Origin: Lysobacter sp. K5869
GTDB lineage: Bacteria; Pseudomonadota; Gammaproteobacteria; Xanthomonadales; Xanthomonadaceae
Assembly (NCBI RefSeq): GCF_018847975.1
Contig: NZ_CP072597.1
Location: 5,856,001 to 5,920,000, forward strand
Length of the DNA stretch: 64,000 nucleotides
Direction: 5' to 3'
The translations under genes and the position numbers were made by a program. The notes under the pieces are model-generated. The model saw nothing but the letters and a program-made list of their open reading frames with translations, made no database searches and was not told where the DNA came from. Shown piece after piece: positions 39,628 through 47,629 of this stretch. Each line of letters begins with the position of its first letter. Positions within the stretch are counted from its first letter, which is position 1.

Positions 39628-42600
39628 GTGTCCGTGCGTCCCTTCTCCCCCGCCGCCCTGTTGTCCGCCGCTCTGATCGCCCTGCTGTGCGCGGCGGCGT
39701 GGCCGCAGCGCGTGGCCGCGGCGACCCGCGATTTCTATTTCTCGCGCCTGGGCAGCGAGCTCGGCCTGAGCCAGAACTCGGTGACCGCGTTCGAGCAGGA
39801 CGCGCACGGCTTCGTCTGGGTCGGCACCCAGGGCGGCCTGCACCGCTACGACGGCCAGCGCTACGTCGCCTACCGCCACGACCCGCGCGACCCGGCCAGC
39901 CTGCCCGACAGCTACGTCACCGCGCTGGCCCTGGACGGCCAGCGCGCGCTGTGGGTCGGCACGCATTCGGAGTATCTGGCGCGGCTGGATCTGGCCAGCG
40001 GCAGCATCCACCGCTACGGCGCGCCCGAGTCGCAGGCCGGGCGGCAAGTGGTGTCGCTGCTGCCGTGGCGCGATCAGGTCTTGATCGGCACCCTCGCCGG
40101 CCTGGAGCGGCTCGACCCGCAGACCGGCGCGCGCGAGCTGCTGCTGGCGCTGCCCGGCGAAGCCACCCGCGCCGCGCCCTGGCAGGGTCTGGCCCAGGGC
40201 CGCGACGGCAGCGCCTGGTTCGCCAGCGCCGCCGGCCTGCACCGGATCGCGGCCGACGGCCGGGTCGAACGCATCGGCGCGCCGATCGCGCTGCGCAGCC
40301 TGACCATCGACCACCGCGGCGTGCTCTGGGCCGGCGGCGGCGACGGCCTGTACCGGCTCGACGGCCGCACCGGCGTGCTGGTCAAGATCGAGGACGAGGC
40401 GTTGGCCGGCCTGCGCGACGCGCGCGCCCTGGTCGAGGCCCACGACCGCCGGCTGTGGATCGCCGGCTTCGGCAGCGGCCTGTACCGCTACGACCCGGAA
40501 ACCGGGCACAGCCAGCGCATCCACGCCGAACCCGGGGTCGAGGCCAGCCTGCCGGAAGACACCATCGACACGCTGATGATCGACCAGGGCGGCCTGCTCT
40601 GGGCCGGCGGCCTGTTCCGCGGCGTGGCCGTGGCGGATCCGCGCGGCACCCGTTTCAGTTATGTGCTCGACCTGGAAGACGCGCGCCCGGACCGCGCCGC
40701 CGCCGACGCCAGCATCCGCGCCCTGGCCCAGGACGACAGCGGCGCGATCTGGATCGGCACCGACAACTTCCATCTGCGCCGCTACGACCTGTCCGGCGAC
40801 CGCTTCCAGGACATGACCCCGTTGCTGCCGGCGGCCTCGCGGCAGGTGCTGGCGATCGCGCGCGAACCCGAGCGCGCGGCCGACGCCGACGCCGCGCCCG
40901 CGCGCCGCGCGAGTCCGCCGGGCCGGCTGTGGCTGGCCACCTCCGGCGGCCTGCTGCGCCTGGACCCGGGCACCGGCCGGATCGAACCGGTCGACCTGCG
41001 CGGCTACCAAGGCGCGGCCCTGCGCTCGCTGCGCTTCGCCCGCGACGGCAGCCTGTGGCTGGGCGGCGACGAGATCGGCGCGCTGCACTACTTGCCCGAC
41101 AGCGGCGTGCTGGTGCGCTACGCCTACCGCGAAGGCGATCCCAAGGGCCTGAGCCATCCGCGCGTCAACGCGATCTTGGAAGACCGCAACGGCCGCATCT
41201 GGTTCGGCACCGGCGATGGCCTGGACCTGCTCGATCCCAAGACCGGCTACCTGCGCCATTACCGCCACATCACCGATCAGGCCGACAGCCTGCCGGGCAA
41301 CAACGTGCGCGCGCTGCACCAGTCCGCCGACGGTTCGATCTGGATCGGCACCCAAGCCGGCCTGAGCCGGGTGGTGGAATTCGGCGACGGCCGCATCCGC
41401 TTCGAGCATCCGCTGGCCGAAGTGCTGGGCGATCATCCGGTGCCGGTGGCGTTCACCATCGCCGAGCGCCCCGACGGCCGCCTGTGGCTGGGCACCGACA
41501 ACGGCATCCTGCGCTTCGACCCGGGCGCCTCGCTGGTGCGCCGCTACGGTCTGGCCGACGGTTTGCAGGACCTGGAATTCAACGCCGGCGCGGTCGCCGC
41601 GCTGGCCGACGGCCGCCTGGCCTTCGGCGGCGTGCGCGGGCTCAATCTGTTCGACCCGGCGCGCATCGCCGACTCGCGCTACACCCCGCCGGTGCGCCTG
41701 CTCGGCGCCTGGATCGGTTCGGACACCAGCGCCGGCGCCAGCGCGCTGTGGCAATCGGCGAAGCTGGAAATCCCCGACGGCGCCGGCATCCTGCGCCTGC
41801 GCATCGGCGCGCTCGACTTCGGCCCCAACAGCGGCATCCGCTATCGCTACCGGATGGAGGGCTTCGACCGCGACTGGATCGACAACGGCCCGCGCCAGGA
41901 CATTACCTACACCCGCCTGCCGCCGGGGCGCTATACGTTCCACGCCCAATCGACCAACCGCGACGGCGTGTGGAACACCCAGGAACTGCGCATCCCGGTC
42001 AGCGTCGATCCGCCGCTGTGGCGGCATCCGCTGGCGATCGCCGCCGCGGCCCTGGCCGCGCTCGGCGTGCTGCTGACCTTCGGCTGGCGCTGGCACCGCG
42101 CGCGCCAGCGCGAACGCGGCTACTTCACCCAAATCCGCGAACGCGAAGAACGCCTGAAGCTGGCGCTGTGGGCCTCCGGCGAACAGTTCTGGGACTACGA
42201 CCTCAAGCGCCGCGAACTGCACCGCATGCGCGTGGACGACCACAACGCGCAGTCGCCGGAAATCGGCGTGCAGGCCGACATCGCCGACGACCACGAGATC
42301 CATCCCGACGACCTGCCGCGCGTGGCCGAGTTGCTGCGCAAGCACCTCAAGGGCGATGCCGCGCTGTTCCTGTCCGAGCACCGCATGCGCACGCCCAAGG
42401 GCGAATGGGGCTGGGTGCGGGCGCGCGGCCGCGTGGTCGAACGCGACGGCGAAGGCCACCCGGTGCGCGTCGCCGGCACCGGCCGCGACGTCACCGCGGT
42501 GCGCAGCGCCGAGCGCGAACGCCGCATCGCCAGCGAGGTGCTGCGCTCGATGGCCGAAGCGGTGGCGGTGTTCGACCGCGACTTCGTGTTCGTCTCGATC

Positions 42601-44211
42601 AACCCCGCGTTCTCGCGCATGACCGGCTACCCGGAGAACGAGGTCATCGGCCAGACCACCGGCCTGCTCGACAGCCGCCAGCACGATCCGGAGTTCTATT
42701 CGGACATGCGCGACGAGCTGCAGCGCAGCGGCCGCTGGTCGGGCGAGATCTGGCAGCAGCGCAAGGACGGCAACGAATTCCTGTGCTGGCTGCAGGCGTC
42801 CATCGTGCTCGACAGCAGCGGCCAGCGCGGCCACTACGTCGCGGTGCTGACCGACATCACCGACCAGAAGCGCGCCGAACAGGAACTGCGCTACCTCGCC
42901 AACTACGACACGCTGACCAGCCTGCCCAACCGCACCCTGCTGTCGGAGCGCCTGTCGCGGGCGATCGTGCGCGCGCGCCGCCACGGCCACCGCATCGCCT
43001 TGCTGTTCCTCGACCTGGACCGCTTCAAGGACATCAACGACTCGCTCGGCCACGCCGCCGGCGACCGCATCCTGCGCGCGGCCGCGGTGCGCCTGCAGGA
43101 AACCGTCGGCGCCGAACACACCGTCGCCCGCCTGGGCGGCGACGAATTCACCGTGGTGCTGGAAAACCTCGACACGCCCGAGCAGGCCGAGGACGTGGCC
43201 CGCCGCATCATCAAGGCGTTCGAGGCGCCGCTGGATTTCGACGAACGCCACGACGTGGCGATCTCGCCGTCGATCGGCATCAGCGTCTACCCCGACCACG
43301 CCCAGGTGCCGACCGACCTGCTCAAGCACGCCGACACCGCGATGTATCAGGCCAAGGCCGCCGGCCGGCGCACTTTCATGCGCTACACCGAGGCAATGGA
43401 CATCGAGATCCGCCAGCGCGCGACGATCTCCGCCGCGCTGCGTAAGGTGCTGGACCGCAACGAACTGCGGCTGGTGTTCCAGCCGCGGCTGTCGTTGCCC
43501 GAGGCGCGCATCACCGGCGTGGAAGCGCTGCTGCGCTGGCAGAGCGCGGAGTACGGCAACATCCCGCCGACCCAGTTCATTCCGCTGGCCGAGGAAAGCG
43601 GGCTGATCCTGGAAATCGGCGAATGGGCGATGCGCGAAGCCTGCAACCGCCTGCGCCAGTGGCGCCAGCACGGGCTCGATCAGCTCTCGGTGTCGGTCAA
43701 CGTCTCGGCGATCCAGCTGCTGCGCGGCGACTTGCCGAAGATGGTCGCCCGCGCGCTCAGCGAAAGCGGCATCCCGCCGTGGCGCTTGGAACTGGAGCTG
43801 ACCGAAAGCGTGGTCATGTCCAACGCCGCGCACACCTCCAACACCATGCAGGCGCTGCGCGAACTCGGCGTGGCGCTGGCGGTGGACGACTTCGGCACGG
43901 GCTACTCGTCGCTGGCTTACCTCAAGCGCTTGCCGATCAACACGCTGAAGATCGACAAGGAATTCATCAGCGATCTGACCCGCGATCCCGACGACGAAGC
44001 CATCACCACCACCGTCATCACCATGGCCCATTCGCTGGGCTTGAACGTGGTCGCCGAAGGCGTCGAACTCGAAGAGCAGATGGAATTCCTGCGCGCGCAC
44101 GGCTGCGACGAAATCCAGGGCTACTGGCTGGCCAAGCCGCTGGAAGCCGACGCCTGCCTGGCCTTCATCAAGCAGTGGCAGCCGCCGCAGAGCGTGCGCG
44201 CGGCGTTCTGA
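39628..44211 (+). CDS. Periplasmic beta-propeller sensor with PAS, GGDEF and EAL domains
   Basis: About 1527 residues from GTG 39628 (VSVRPFSP, then a hydrophobic signal segment); GTG 39610 is also possible. A long N-terminal beta propeller (residues about 35-720) of two-component-regulator type repeats, such as GFVWVGTQGGLHRYDG, LWVGTHSEYLARLD and GRIWFGTGDGLDLLD. Next come a Y_Y_Y domain (about 730-780), one membrane helix (about 801) and two PAS domains (about 842 and 974). GGDEF (LGGDEFTVV, about 1170) and EAL (GVEALLRWQ, about 1296; DDFGTGYSS) motifs are intact. It should make and/or degrade c-di-GMP in response to a periplasmic signal. Confidence 0.93.
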   Translation: MSVRPFSPAALLSAALIALLCAAAWPQRVAAATRDFYFSRLGSELGLSQNSVTAFEQDAHGFVWVGTQGGLHRYDGQRYVAYRHDPRDPASLPDSYVTALALDGQRALWVGTHSEYLARLDLASGSIHRYGAPESQAGRQVVSLLPWRDQVLIGTLAGLERLDPQTGARELLLALPGEATRAAPWQGLAQGRDGSAWFASAAGLHRIAADGRVERIGAPIALRSLTIDHRGVLWAGGGDGLYRLDGRTGVLVKIEDEALAGLRDARALVEAHDRRLWIAGFGSGLYRYDPETGHSQRIHAEPGVEASLPEDTIDTLMIDQGGLLWAGGLFRGVAVADPRGTRFSYVLDLEDARPDRAAADASIRALAQDDSGAIWIGTDNFHLRRYDLSGDRFQDMTPLLPAASRQVLAIAREPERAADADAAPARRASPPGRLWLATSGGLLRLDPGTGRIEPVDLRGYQGAALRSLRFARDGSLWLGGDEIGALHYLPDSGVLVRYAYREGDPKGLSHPRVNAILEDRNGRIWFGTGDGLDLLDPKTGYLRHYRHITDQADSLPGNNVRALHQSADGSIWIGTQAGLSRVVEFGDGRIRFEHPLAEVLGDHPVPVAFTIAERPDGRLWLGTDNGILRFDPGASLVRRYGLADGLQDLEFNAGAVAALADGRLAFGGVRGLNLFDPARIADSRYTPPVRLLGAWIGSDTSAGASALWQSAKLEIPDGAGILRLRIGALDFGPNSGIRYRYRMEGFDRDWIDNGPRQDITYTRLPPGRYTFHAQSTNRDGVWNTQELRIPVSVDPPLWRHPLAIAAAALAALGVLLTFGWRWHRARQRERGYFTQIREREERLKLALWASGEQFWDYDLKRRELHRMRVDDHNAQSPEIGVQADIADDHEIHPDDLPRVAELLRKHLKGDAALFLSEHRMRTPKGEWGWVRARGRVVERDGEGHPVRVAGTGRDVTAVRSAERERRIASEVLRSMAEAVAVFDRDFVFVSINPAFSRMTGYPENEVIGQTTGLLDSRQHDPEFYSDMRDELQRSGRWSGEIWQQRKDGNEFLCWLQASIVLDSSGQRGHYVAVLTDITDQKRAEQELRYLANYDTLTSLPNRTLLSERLSRAIVRARRHGHRIALLFLDLDRFKDINDSLGHAAGDRILRAAAVRLQETVGAEHTVARLGGDEFTVVLENLDTPEQAEDVARRIIKAFEAPLDFDERHDVAISPSIGISVYPDHAQVPTDLLKHADTAMYQAKAAGRRTFMRYTEAMDIEIRQRATISAALRKVLDRNELRLVFQPRLSLPEARITGVEALLRWQSAEYGNIPPTQFIPLAEESGLILEIGEWAMREACNRLRQWRQHGLDQLSVSVNVSAIQLLRGDLPKMVARALSESGIPPWRLELELTESVVMSNAAHTSNTMQALRELGVALAVDDFGTGYSSLAYLKRLPINTLKIDKEFISDLTRDPDDEAITTTVITMAHSLGLNVVAEGVELEEQMEFLRAHGCDEIQGYWLAKPLEADACLAFIKQWQPPQSVRAAF

Positions 44212-44400
44212 CCGGCGCCGGTGCGCGCCGCCGACCTTCCCTGCGGGTGCATGCGCGAACGCGAACGCCGTCACGGCGCGAACGCGGCGCGTTCCCGCAC
44301 GAATCGCAACCATTCGCGATTTACAACGGCGGATCGGCCGAACGTTTCGGATTAGCCAAGGCGGTCAATATTCATCCGGACCTGGCGCCTGACTAAAGGC

Positions 44401-44432
44401 TTGACCCTGGACTATGGTCCAGACCGAACACT
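44401..44432 (+). promoter_or_regulatory. MerR-type operator-promoter
   Basis: TTGACC (44401-44406) as -35, a 19-base spacer containing the dyad CTGGACTATGGTCCAG (44407-44422), and a weak -10 near GAACAC (44426-44431). A lengthened 19-20 base spacer with a central dyad is the hallmark of CueR/ZntR-type promoters. It lies about 40 bases before the MerR-YHS gene, so it should be its own control site. Confidence 0.65.
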
Positions 44433-44468
44433 GGCCGCACACCGAGCGCCAAGAACACGGAGGTGGAG

Positions 44469-45107
44469 ATGAAGATCGGAGAGTTCGCGCAACGCGTAGG
44501 CGTCGGCATCGATACGGTGCGCTACTACGAACGCCAGGGGCTGCTGCCGTTGCCGATGCGCCAGATGTCGGGCTACCGCCGCTTCGAGACCAAGGACGTG
44601 GCGCGGCTGCAATTCGTCCGCCGCGCCAAGAACCTCGGCTTCACCCTCGCCGAAATCCGCGAACTGCTGGCCCTGCTCGGCAGCCGCGGCAGCGACATGG
44701 CCGGGGTCAACGCGGCGACGACGCAGAAGCTCGCCGACGTCGAGGCCAAGATCGCCGAACTCAGCCACATCCGCGATCTGCTGCAAGTGCTGCTCGATTC
44801 GTGTCCCGGCCGCGGCGCGGTCGAATGCTGCCCTATCGTCAATGCACTGGAAGGAGAGAAGAACATGAGCGGTTCGCACCCATTGGACACACCCTCCGAT
44901 GGCCCCCAAGCCGCGCGCAGTTGCTGCTCGGCCGCGCGCACCTGCGAGACCGACACCGCGGCCGGCGCGGTCGACCCGGTCTGCGGCATGCAGGTGAACA
45001 TCGAAACCACGCCGCACCACGCCGTGCAGGCGGGCGTGGGCTACTACTTCTGCTCGGCGCAATGCCGCCAGGAATTCCTGGACACCGGCACGGCGGCCGC
45101 GCGCTGA
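44469..45107 (+). CDS. MerR-family metal-responsive regulator fused to a YHS domain
   Basis: 212 residues from ATG 44469, with GGAGG five bases upstream. N-terminal MerR winged helix (MKIGEFAQRVGVGIDTVRYY, then LPLPMRQMSGYRRFETKDV), a dimerisation helix, then the metal-binding loop DSCPGRGAVECCPIVNAL with three Cys, like ZntR/CadR/CueR-type regulators. The MerR part ends near residue 132. The C-terminus (about 167-205) is a YHS domain, DPVCGMQVNIETTPHH and YYFCSAQCRQEF, with Cys residues that bind heavy metals. A strong ribosome-binding site precedes an internal in-frame ATG at 44865. It is probably autoregulated from the operator at 44401. Confidence 0.9.
   Translation: MKIGEFAQRVGVGIDTVRYYERQGLLPLPMRQMSGYRRFETKDVARLQFVRRAKNLGFTLAEIRELLALLGSRGSDMAGVNAATTQKLADVEAKIAELSHIRDLLQVLLDSCPGRGAVECCPIVNALEGEKNMSGSHPLDTPSDGPQAARSCCSAARTCETDTAAGAVDPVCGMQVNIETTPHHAVQAGVGYYFCSAQCRQEFLDTGTAAAR
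44851..44867 (+). promoter_or_regulatory. Internal ribosome-binding site and in-frame ATG before the YHS domain
   Basis: AAGGAG (44851-44856) lies eight bases before ATG 44865 in the MerR-YHS frame. Initiation here would give an 80-residue YHS protein (MSGSHPLDTPSDG onward). This suggests that two adjacent genes were joined by loss of a stop, or that both forms are made. Confidence 0.6.
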
Positions 45108-45187
45108 CGCCGATCCACAGGGGAACGGCCGCTCGCCCATGCCGGGCGGCCGTTGCGCGGGGCTCGCATCGCAGTCCCGCGTCGCGT

Positions 45188-45331
45188 CGAATCCACGCTT
45201 TTCAGATCGGCAGTTCGCAGGTTCGTATTTCGCAAATCCGCACTTCGCAAATGGGCGCCTCATAGATCCGCGCTTCGCAAATCCGCGCTCGGTAAATCGG
45301 CGCCTTGTAACTCGGCGCTTGGCAAAGCCGC
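45188..45331 (-). pseudogene. Decayed pentapeptide-repeat array
   Basis: On the minus strand this 15-base-period array reads as VRLCQ-APSYK-APIYR-ADLRS, then ADL-stop-G, then AHLRS-ADLRN-TNLRT-ADLKS, the A(D/N)LXX pentapeptide pattern, with an in-frame TGA at 45260-45262 and a TAG just upstream. No start codon with a ribosome-binding site and no complete frame remains. The DNA shows period-15 tandem repetition (units like TTCGCAAATCCGCAC). It fills most of the gap between the MerR-YHS gene and the first haem-oxygenase-like gene. It could also be a non-coding tandem repeat that mimics the motif, but the run of correctly spaced ADL triplets argues against chance. Confidence 0.6.
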
Positions 45332-45521
45332 ACGTCCTACACGTCTTAGATCTCACGCTTCAGATCGAACGCTCCGGACCACCCGCACCTTAGCGATCCG
45401 CTCGCTCCGGATCCGCCGCTCCAACGACCACCCGCCAGTCGCGACCGCCCGGTCGCGGCGCGTCCGCCTGCGCGCCCGCGACGGCGTGCGCGCGCCATCC
45501 ATCCGCCAGCCAGAGGGAACC

Positions 45522-46541
45522 ATGAGCACCGCCACCATGATCCTGGACCCGCAACACGCCAGCGCCGCGCCGCCGCGCGCCGCCGCCCGGGCCGCGCATA
45601 CGCCGGACTATCTCGCCGACGCGCTGCGTCCCGGCGCCAGCAACGCGCAGATCGCGCTCGCCGCCGACGAACTGCTGGCGCTGGTGCGCCAAGGCCTCGC
45701 CGGCGACCAGAACGCCTACGCCCAGTACCAATCCATCCTGCTCGATCTGCACCTGCCCGGCGAACCGCACAGCGAACCGACCCGGCGCTGGCTCGCCAGC
45801 CAGATCTACACCGTCGAAGACCAATTCGCGCCCGCGCTGCCCGACTTCCAGCCGGTCTCGGTGGACGCGTTCCGCGCCGCGATCGACGCCGAGATCGCTT
45901 CGCGCACCCGCGTGCGCCACCCGATGTCGCAGCACCTGTTCCAGGGCACGCCGTCCGAGCAGGACGTGCGCAGCTTCCTGCAGCACCACTGGAACCGCTC
46001 GTACAACTTCTACAGCCTGCTGGCCGAGCTCGCGTTCCGCTTCCCCGACATCCGCGACGCCTCGGTGTTCTACCGCAACCTCTACGGCGAAGCCGGCGCG
46101 GAAACGCCCGAGCGCTCGCACCCGGCGCTGCTCTCGCACCTGATGGTGCACTTCGAGATCCCGCTGGAGATCGACTTCGCCGCGCTGCATCCGCTGGAGA
46201 AGGCCTATCTCAACAACCGCATCCGCTGCGTGCGCCACACCGACGTGGCCTGGGGGCTGTCGCTGCTGTACGCGGTCGAGTCGGTCAGCTGCGTCAACCA
46301 TCTGCGCATCTACGAACTGCTCCAGCGCATGGGCGTGCCCGAAGGCCCGAGCGAGTTCCACCGCCTGCACGGCACTCAGGACGAGATCGACACCGAGGAG
46401 ATGTGGGAGTTGATCGCCAAGTACGCGCACAGCGAATCCTTCCAGCGCACCTTCATGCAGTCGCTGGCCCGCCACTTCGACATCAACCGCGCCTACTTCG
46501 ATCTGCTGTGGCGCCAGATGCAAGGCCCCTCCGTCCACTGA
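45522..46541 (+). CDS. Haem-oxygenase-like (HDO-fold) iron-containing redox protein 1
   Basis: 339 residues from ATG 45522. The C-terminal two thirds match the haem-oxygenase-like dimetal oxidase fold of SznF, UndA, BesC and CADD. Putative ligands by spacing: Glu in YGEAGAETPERSHP with His ten residues later, Glu in LLYAVESVS, and His in FHRLHGTQDEIDTEEM 30 residues after it, then Asp at +4. The usual final His at +7 is Asp. The N-terminal 100 residues are helical and of unknown role. First gene of a five-gene set; the next start is nine bases after its stop. Expected chemistry is O2-dependent oxidation or N-oxygenation, not shown by sequence alone. Confidence 0.8.
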   Translation: MSTATMILDPQHASAAPPRAAARAAHTPDYLADALRPGASNAQIALAADELLALVRQGLAGDQNAYAQYQSILLDLHLPGEPHSEPTRRWLASQIYTVEDQFAPALPDFQPVSVDAFRAAIDAEIASRTRVRHPMSQHLFQGTPSEQDVRSFLQHHWNRSYNFYSLLAELAFRFPDIRDASVFYRNLYGEAGAETPERSHPALLSHLMVHFEIPLEIDFAALHPLEKAYLNNRIRCVRHTDVAWGLSLLYAVESVSCVNHLRIYELLQRMGVPEGPSEFHRLHGTQDEIDTEEMWELIAKYAHSESFQRTFMQSLARHFDINRAYFDLLWRQMQGPSVH

Positions 46542-46550
46542 GCCGATGCC

Positions 46551-47576
46551 ATGAACGCCGCCCTGAACGCCATCGCCACCGACCTCCCGACCGCCGAGCG
46601 CAACCACTCGTTGCCGCAACTCGACGCCCTGCAAAGCAACCGCGCCCGCATCCTCGCCCGCGCGCTCGATCCCGAAGCGCCGTTCGCGCATCTGCAAACC
46701 GCCAGCAAGACCTTGTCGGCGCTGGCCGAGGACGCGCTCAAGGGCGAGTCGGCGGCGAACGAGGAATATCAGAAGCTGCTTTACATCCTCTCGCTGAGCG
46801 ACGACACCGGCACCGCGCTGACCCGCCGCTGGCTGTCCAACGAAGCGTATCGGATCGAGGAACGCCACATCCCCGCGGCCGAGGTGCCCGAGCCGCTGTC
46901 GGAAGCCGAATTCCTCGCCCGCATCGAGCAGGAAGTCGCCTCGCGTTCGCGCGAGAAGCACCCGATGTCGGAATACATCTTCGAAGGCCGCGCCAGCCGC
47001 GCGCAGTTGCAGGTGTTCCTGCGCCGGCAGTGGTTCCGCACCTTCCGCCTGTACCGCGACGCCGCCGACCTGCTGGTCAATCTGGTCGACGTCGACGAAG
47101 CCGCGGCGCTGGGCCGCTATCTGTACGGCGAACTCGGCGAAGAGAACGAACAAGGTTCGCACCCGCGCCTGCTCGCCAAGCTGCTCAAGGCGATCGATCT
47201 GGACGCGGATTTCCAGGCGGTCAGCACCCTGCCCGAAGAGATCGCCTACCTCAACAACCGCGTGCGCAGCTTCCGCAATCCCGACGTGGGCTGGGGGCTG
47301 GCGGTGTTCTACATCACCGAGATCGTGGTGCCCGGCAATCACGAGAAGCTCTACAAGGCGCTGCTCAAGGCCGGCCTGAGCGAGGACGAGGCCGAGTACT
47401 ACCGCATCCACGTCAGCCTGGTGCCGCCGCGGGCCAAGCGCGAGTGGTCGCTGATCGCCAAGCGCCTGCCCGATCACGGCTTCCAGAAGTCGTTCCTGAC
47501 CTCGCTGGCGCAGCACTTCCGGGTCGAGCGCGCGTACTACGACGCGGTCTGGGAGGAGATGCAGCGCGTGCCGTAA
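46551..47576 (+). CDS. Haem-oxygenase-like (HDO-fold) protein 2, partly lacking metal ligands
   Basis: 341 residues, a paralogue of the preceding protein (shared blocks SREKHPMSEYIFEG against TRVRHPMSQHLFQG, and EIAYLNNRVRSFRNPDVGWG against KAYLNNRIRCVRHTDVAWG). It keeps Glu and His ten apart in YGELGEENEQGSHP, Glu in YITEIVV and His 30 residues later in YYRIHVSLVPPRAKREW. The positions at +4 and +7 after that His, Asp and His in active members, are Val and Arg. The second metal site is therefore probably lost, so it may be a structural or regulatory partner, perhaps forming a heterodimer with protein 1. Confidence 0.78.
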   Translation: MNAALNAIATDLPTAERNHSLPQLDALQSNRARILARALDPEAPFAHLQTASKTLSALAEDALKGESAANEEYQKLLYILSLSDDTGTALTRRWLSNEAYRIEERHIPAAEVPEPLSEAEFLARIEQEVASRSREKHPMSEYIFEGRASRAQLQVFLRRQWFRTFRLYRDAADLLVNLVDVDEAAALGRYLYGELGEENEQGSHPRLLAKLLKAIDLDADFQAVSTLPEEIAYLNNRVRSFRNPDVGWGLAVFYITEIVVPGNHEKLYKALLKAGLSEDEAEYYRIHVSLVPPRAKREWSLIAKRLPDHGFQKSFLTSLAQHFRVERAYYDAVWEEMQRVP

Positions 47577-47629
47577 GCCTCCTCGCCAGCAACGCCGCCG
47601 CCGTCGCCGCCACCGCCGAGCCCGCCGCC

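Noticed and set aside
39583..44313. A 1576-residue minus-strand open frame opposite the GGDEF-EAL gene
   Set aside because: Composition is His/Arg/Ala/Gly low complexity, an antisense shadow.
45188..45331. A CRISPR-like array
   Set aside because: The units are about 15 bases with no distinct spacers and there are no cas genes; the pentapeptide pattern explains it better.
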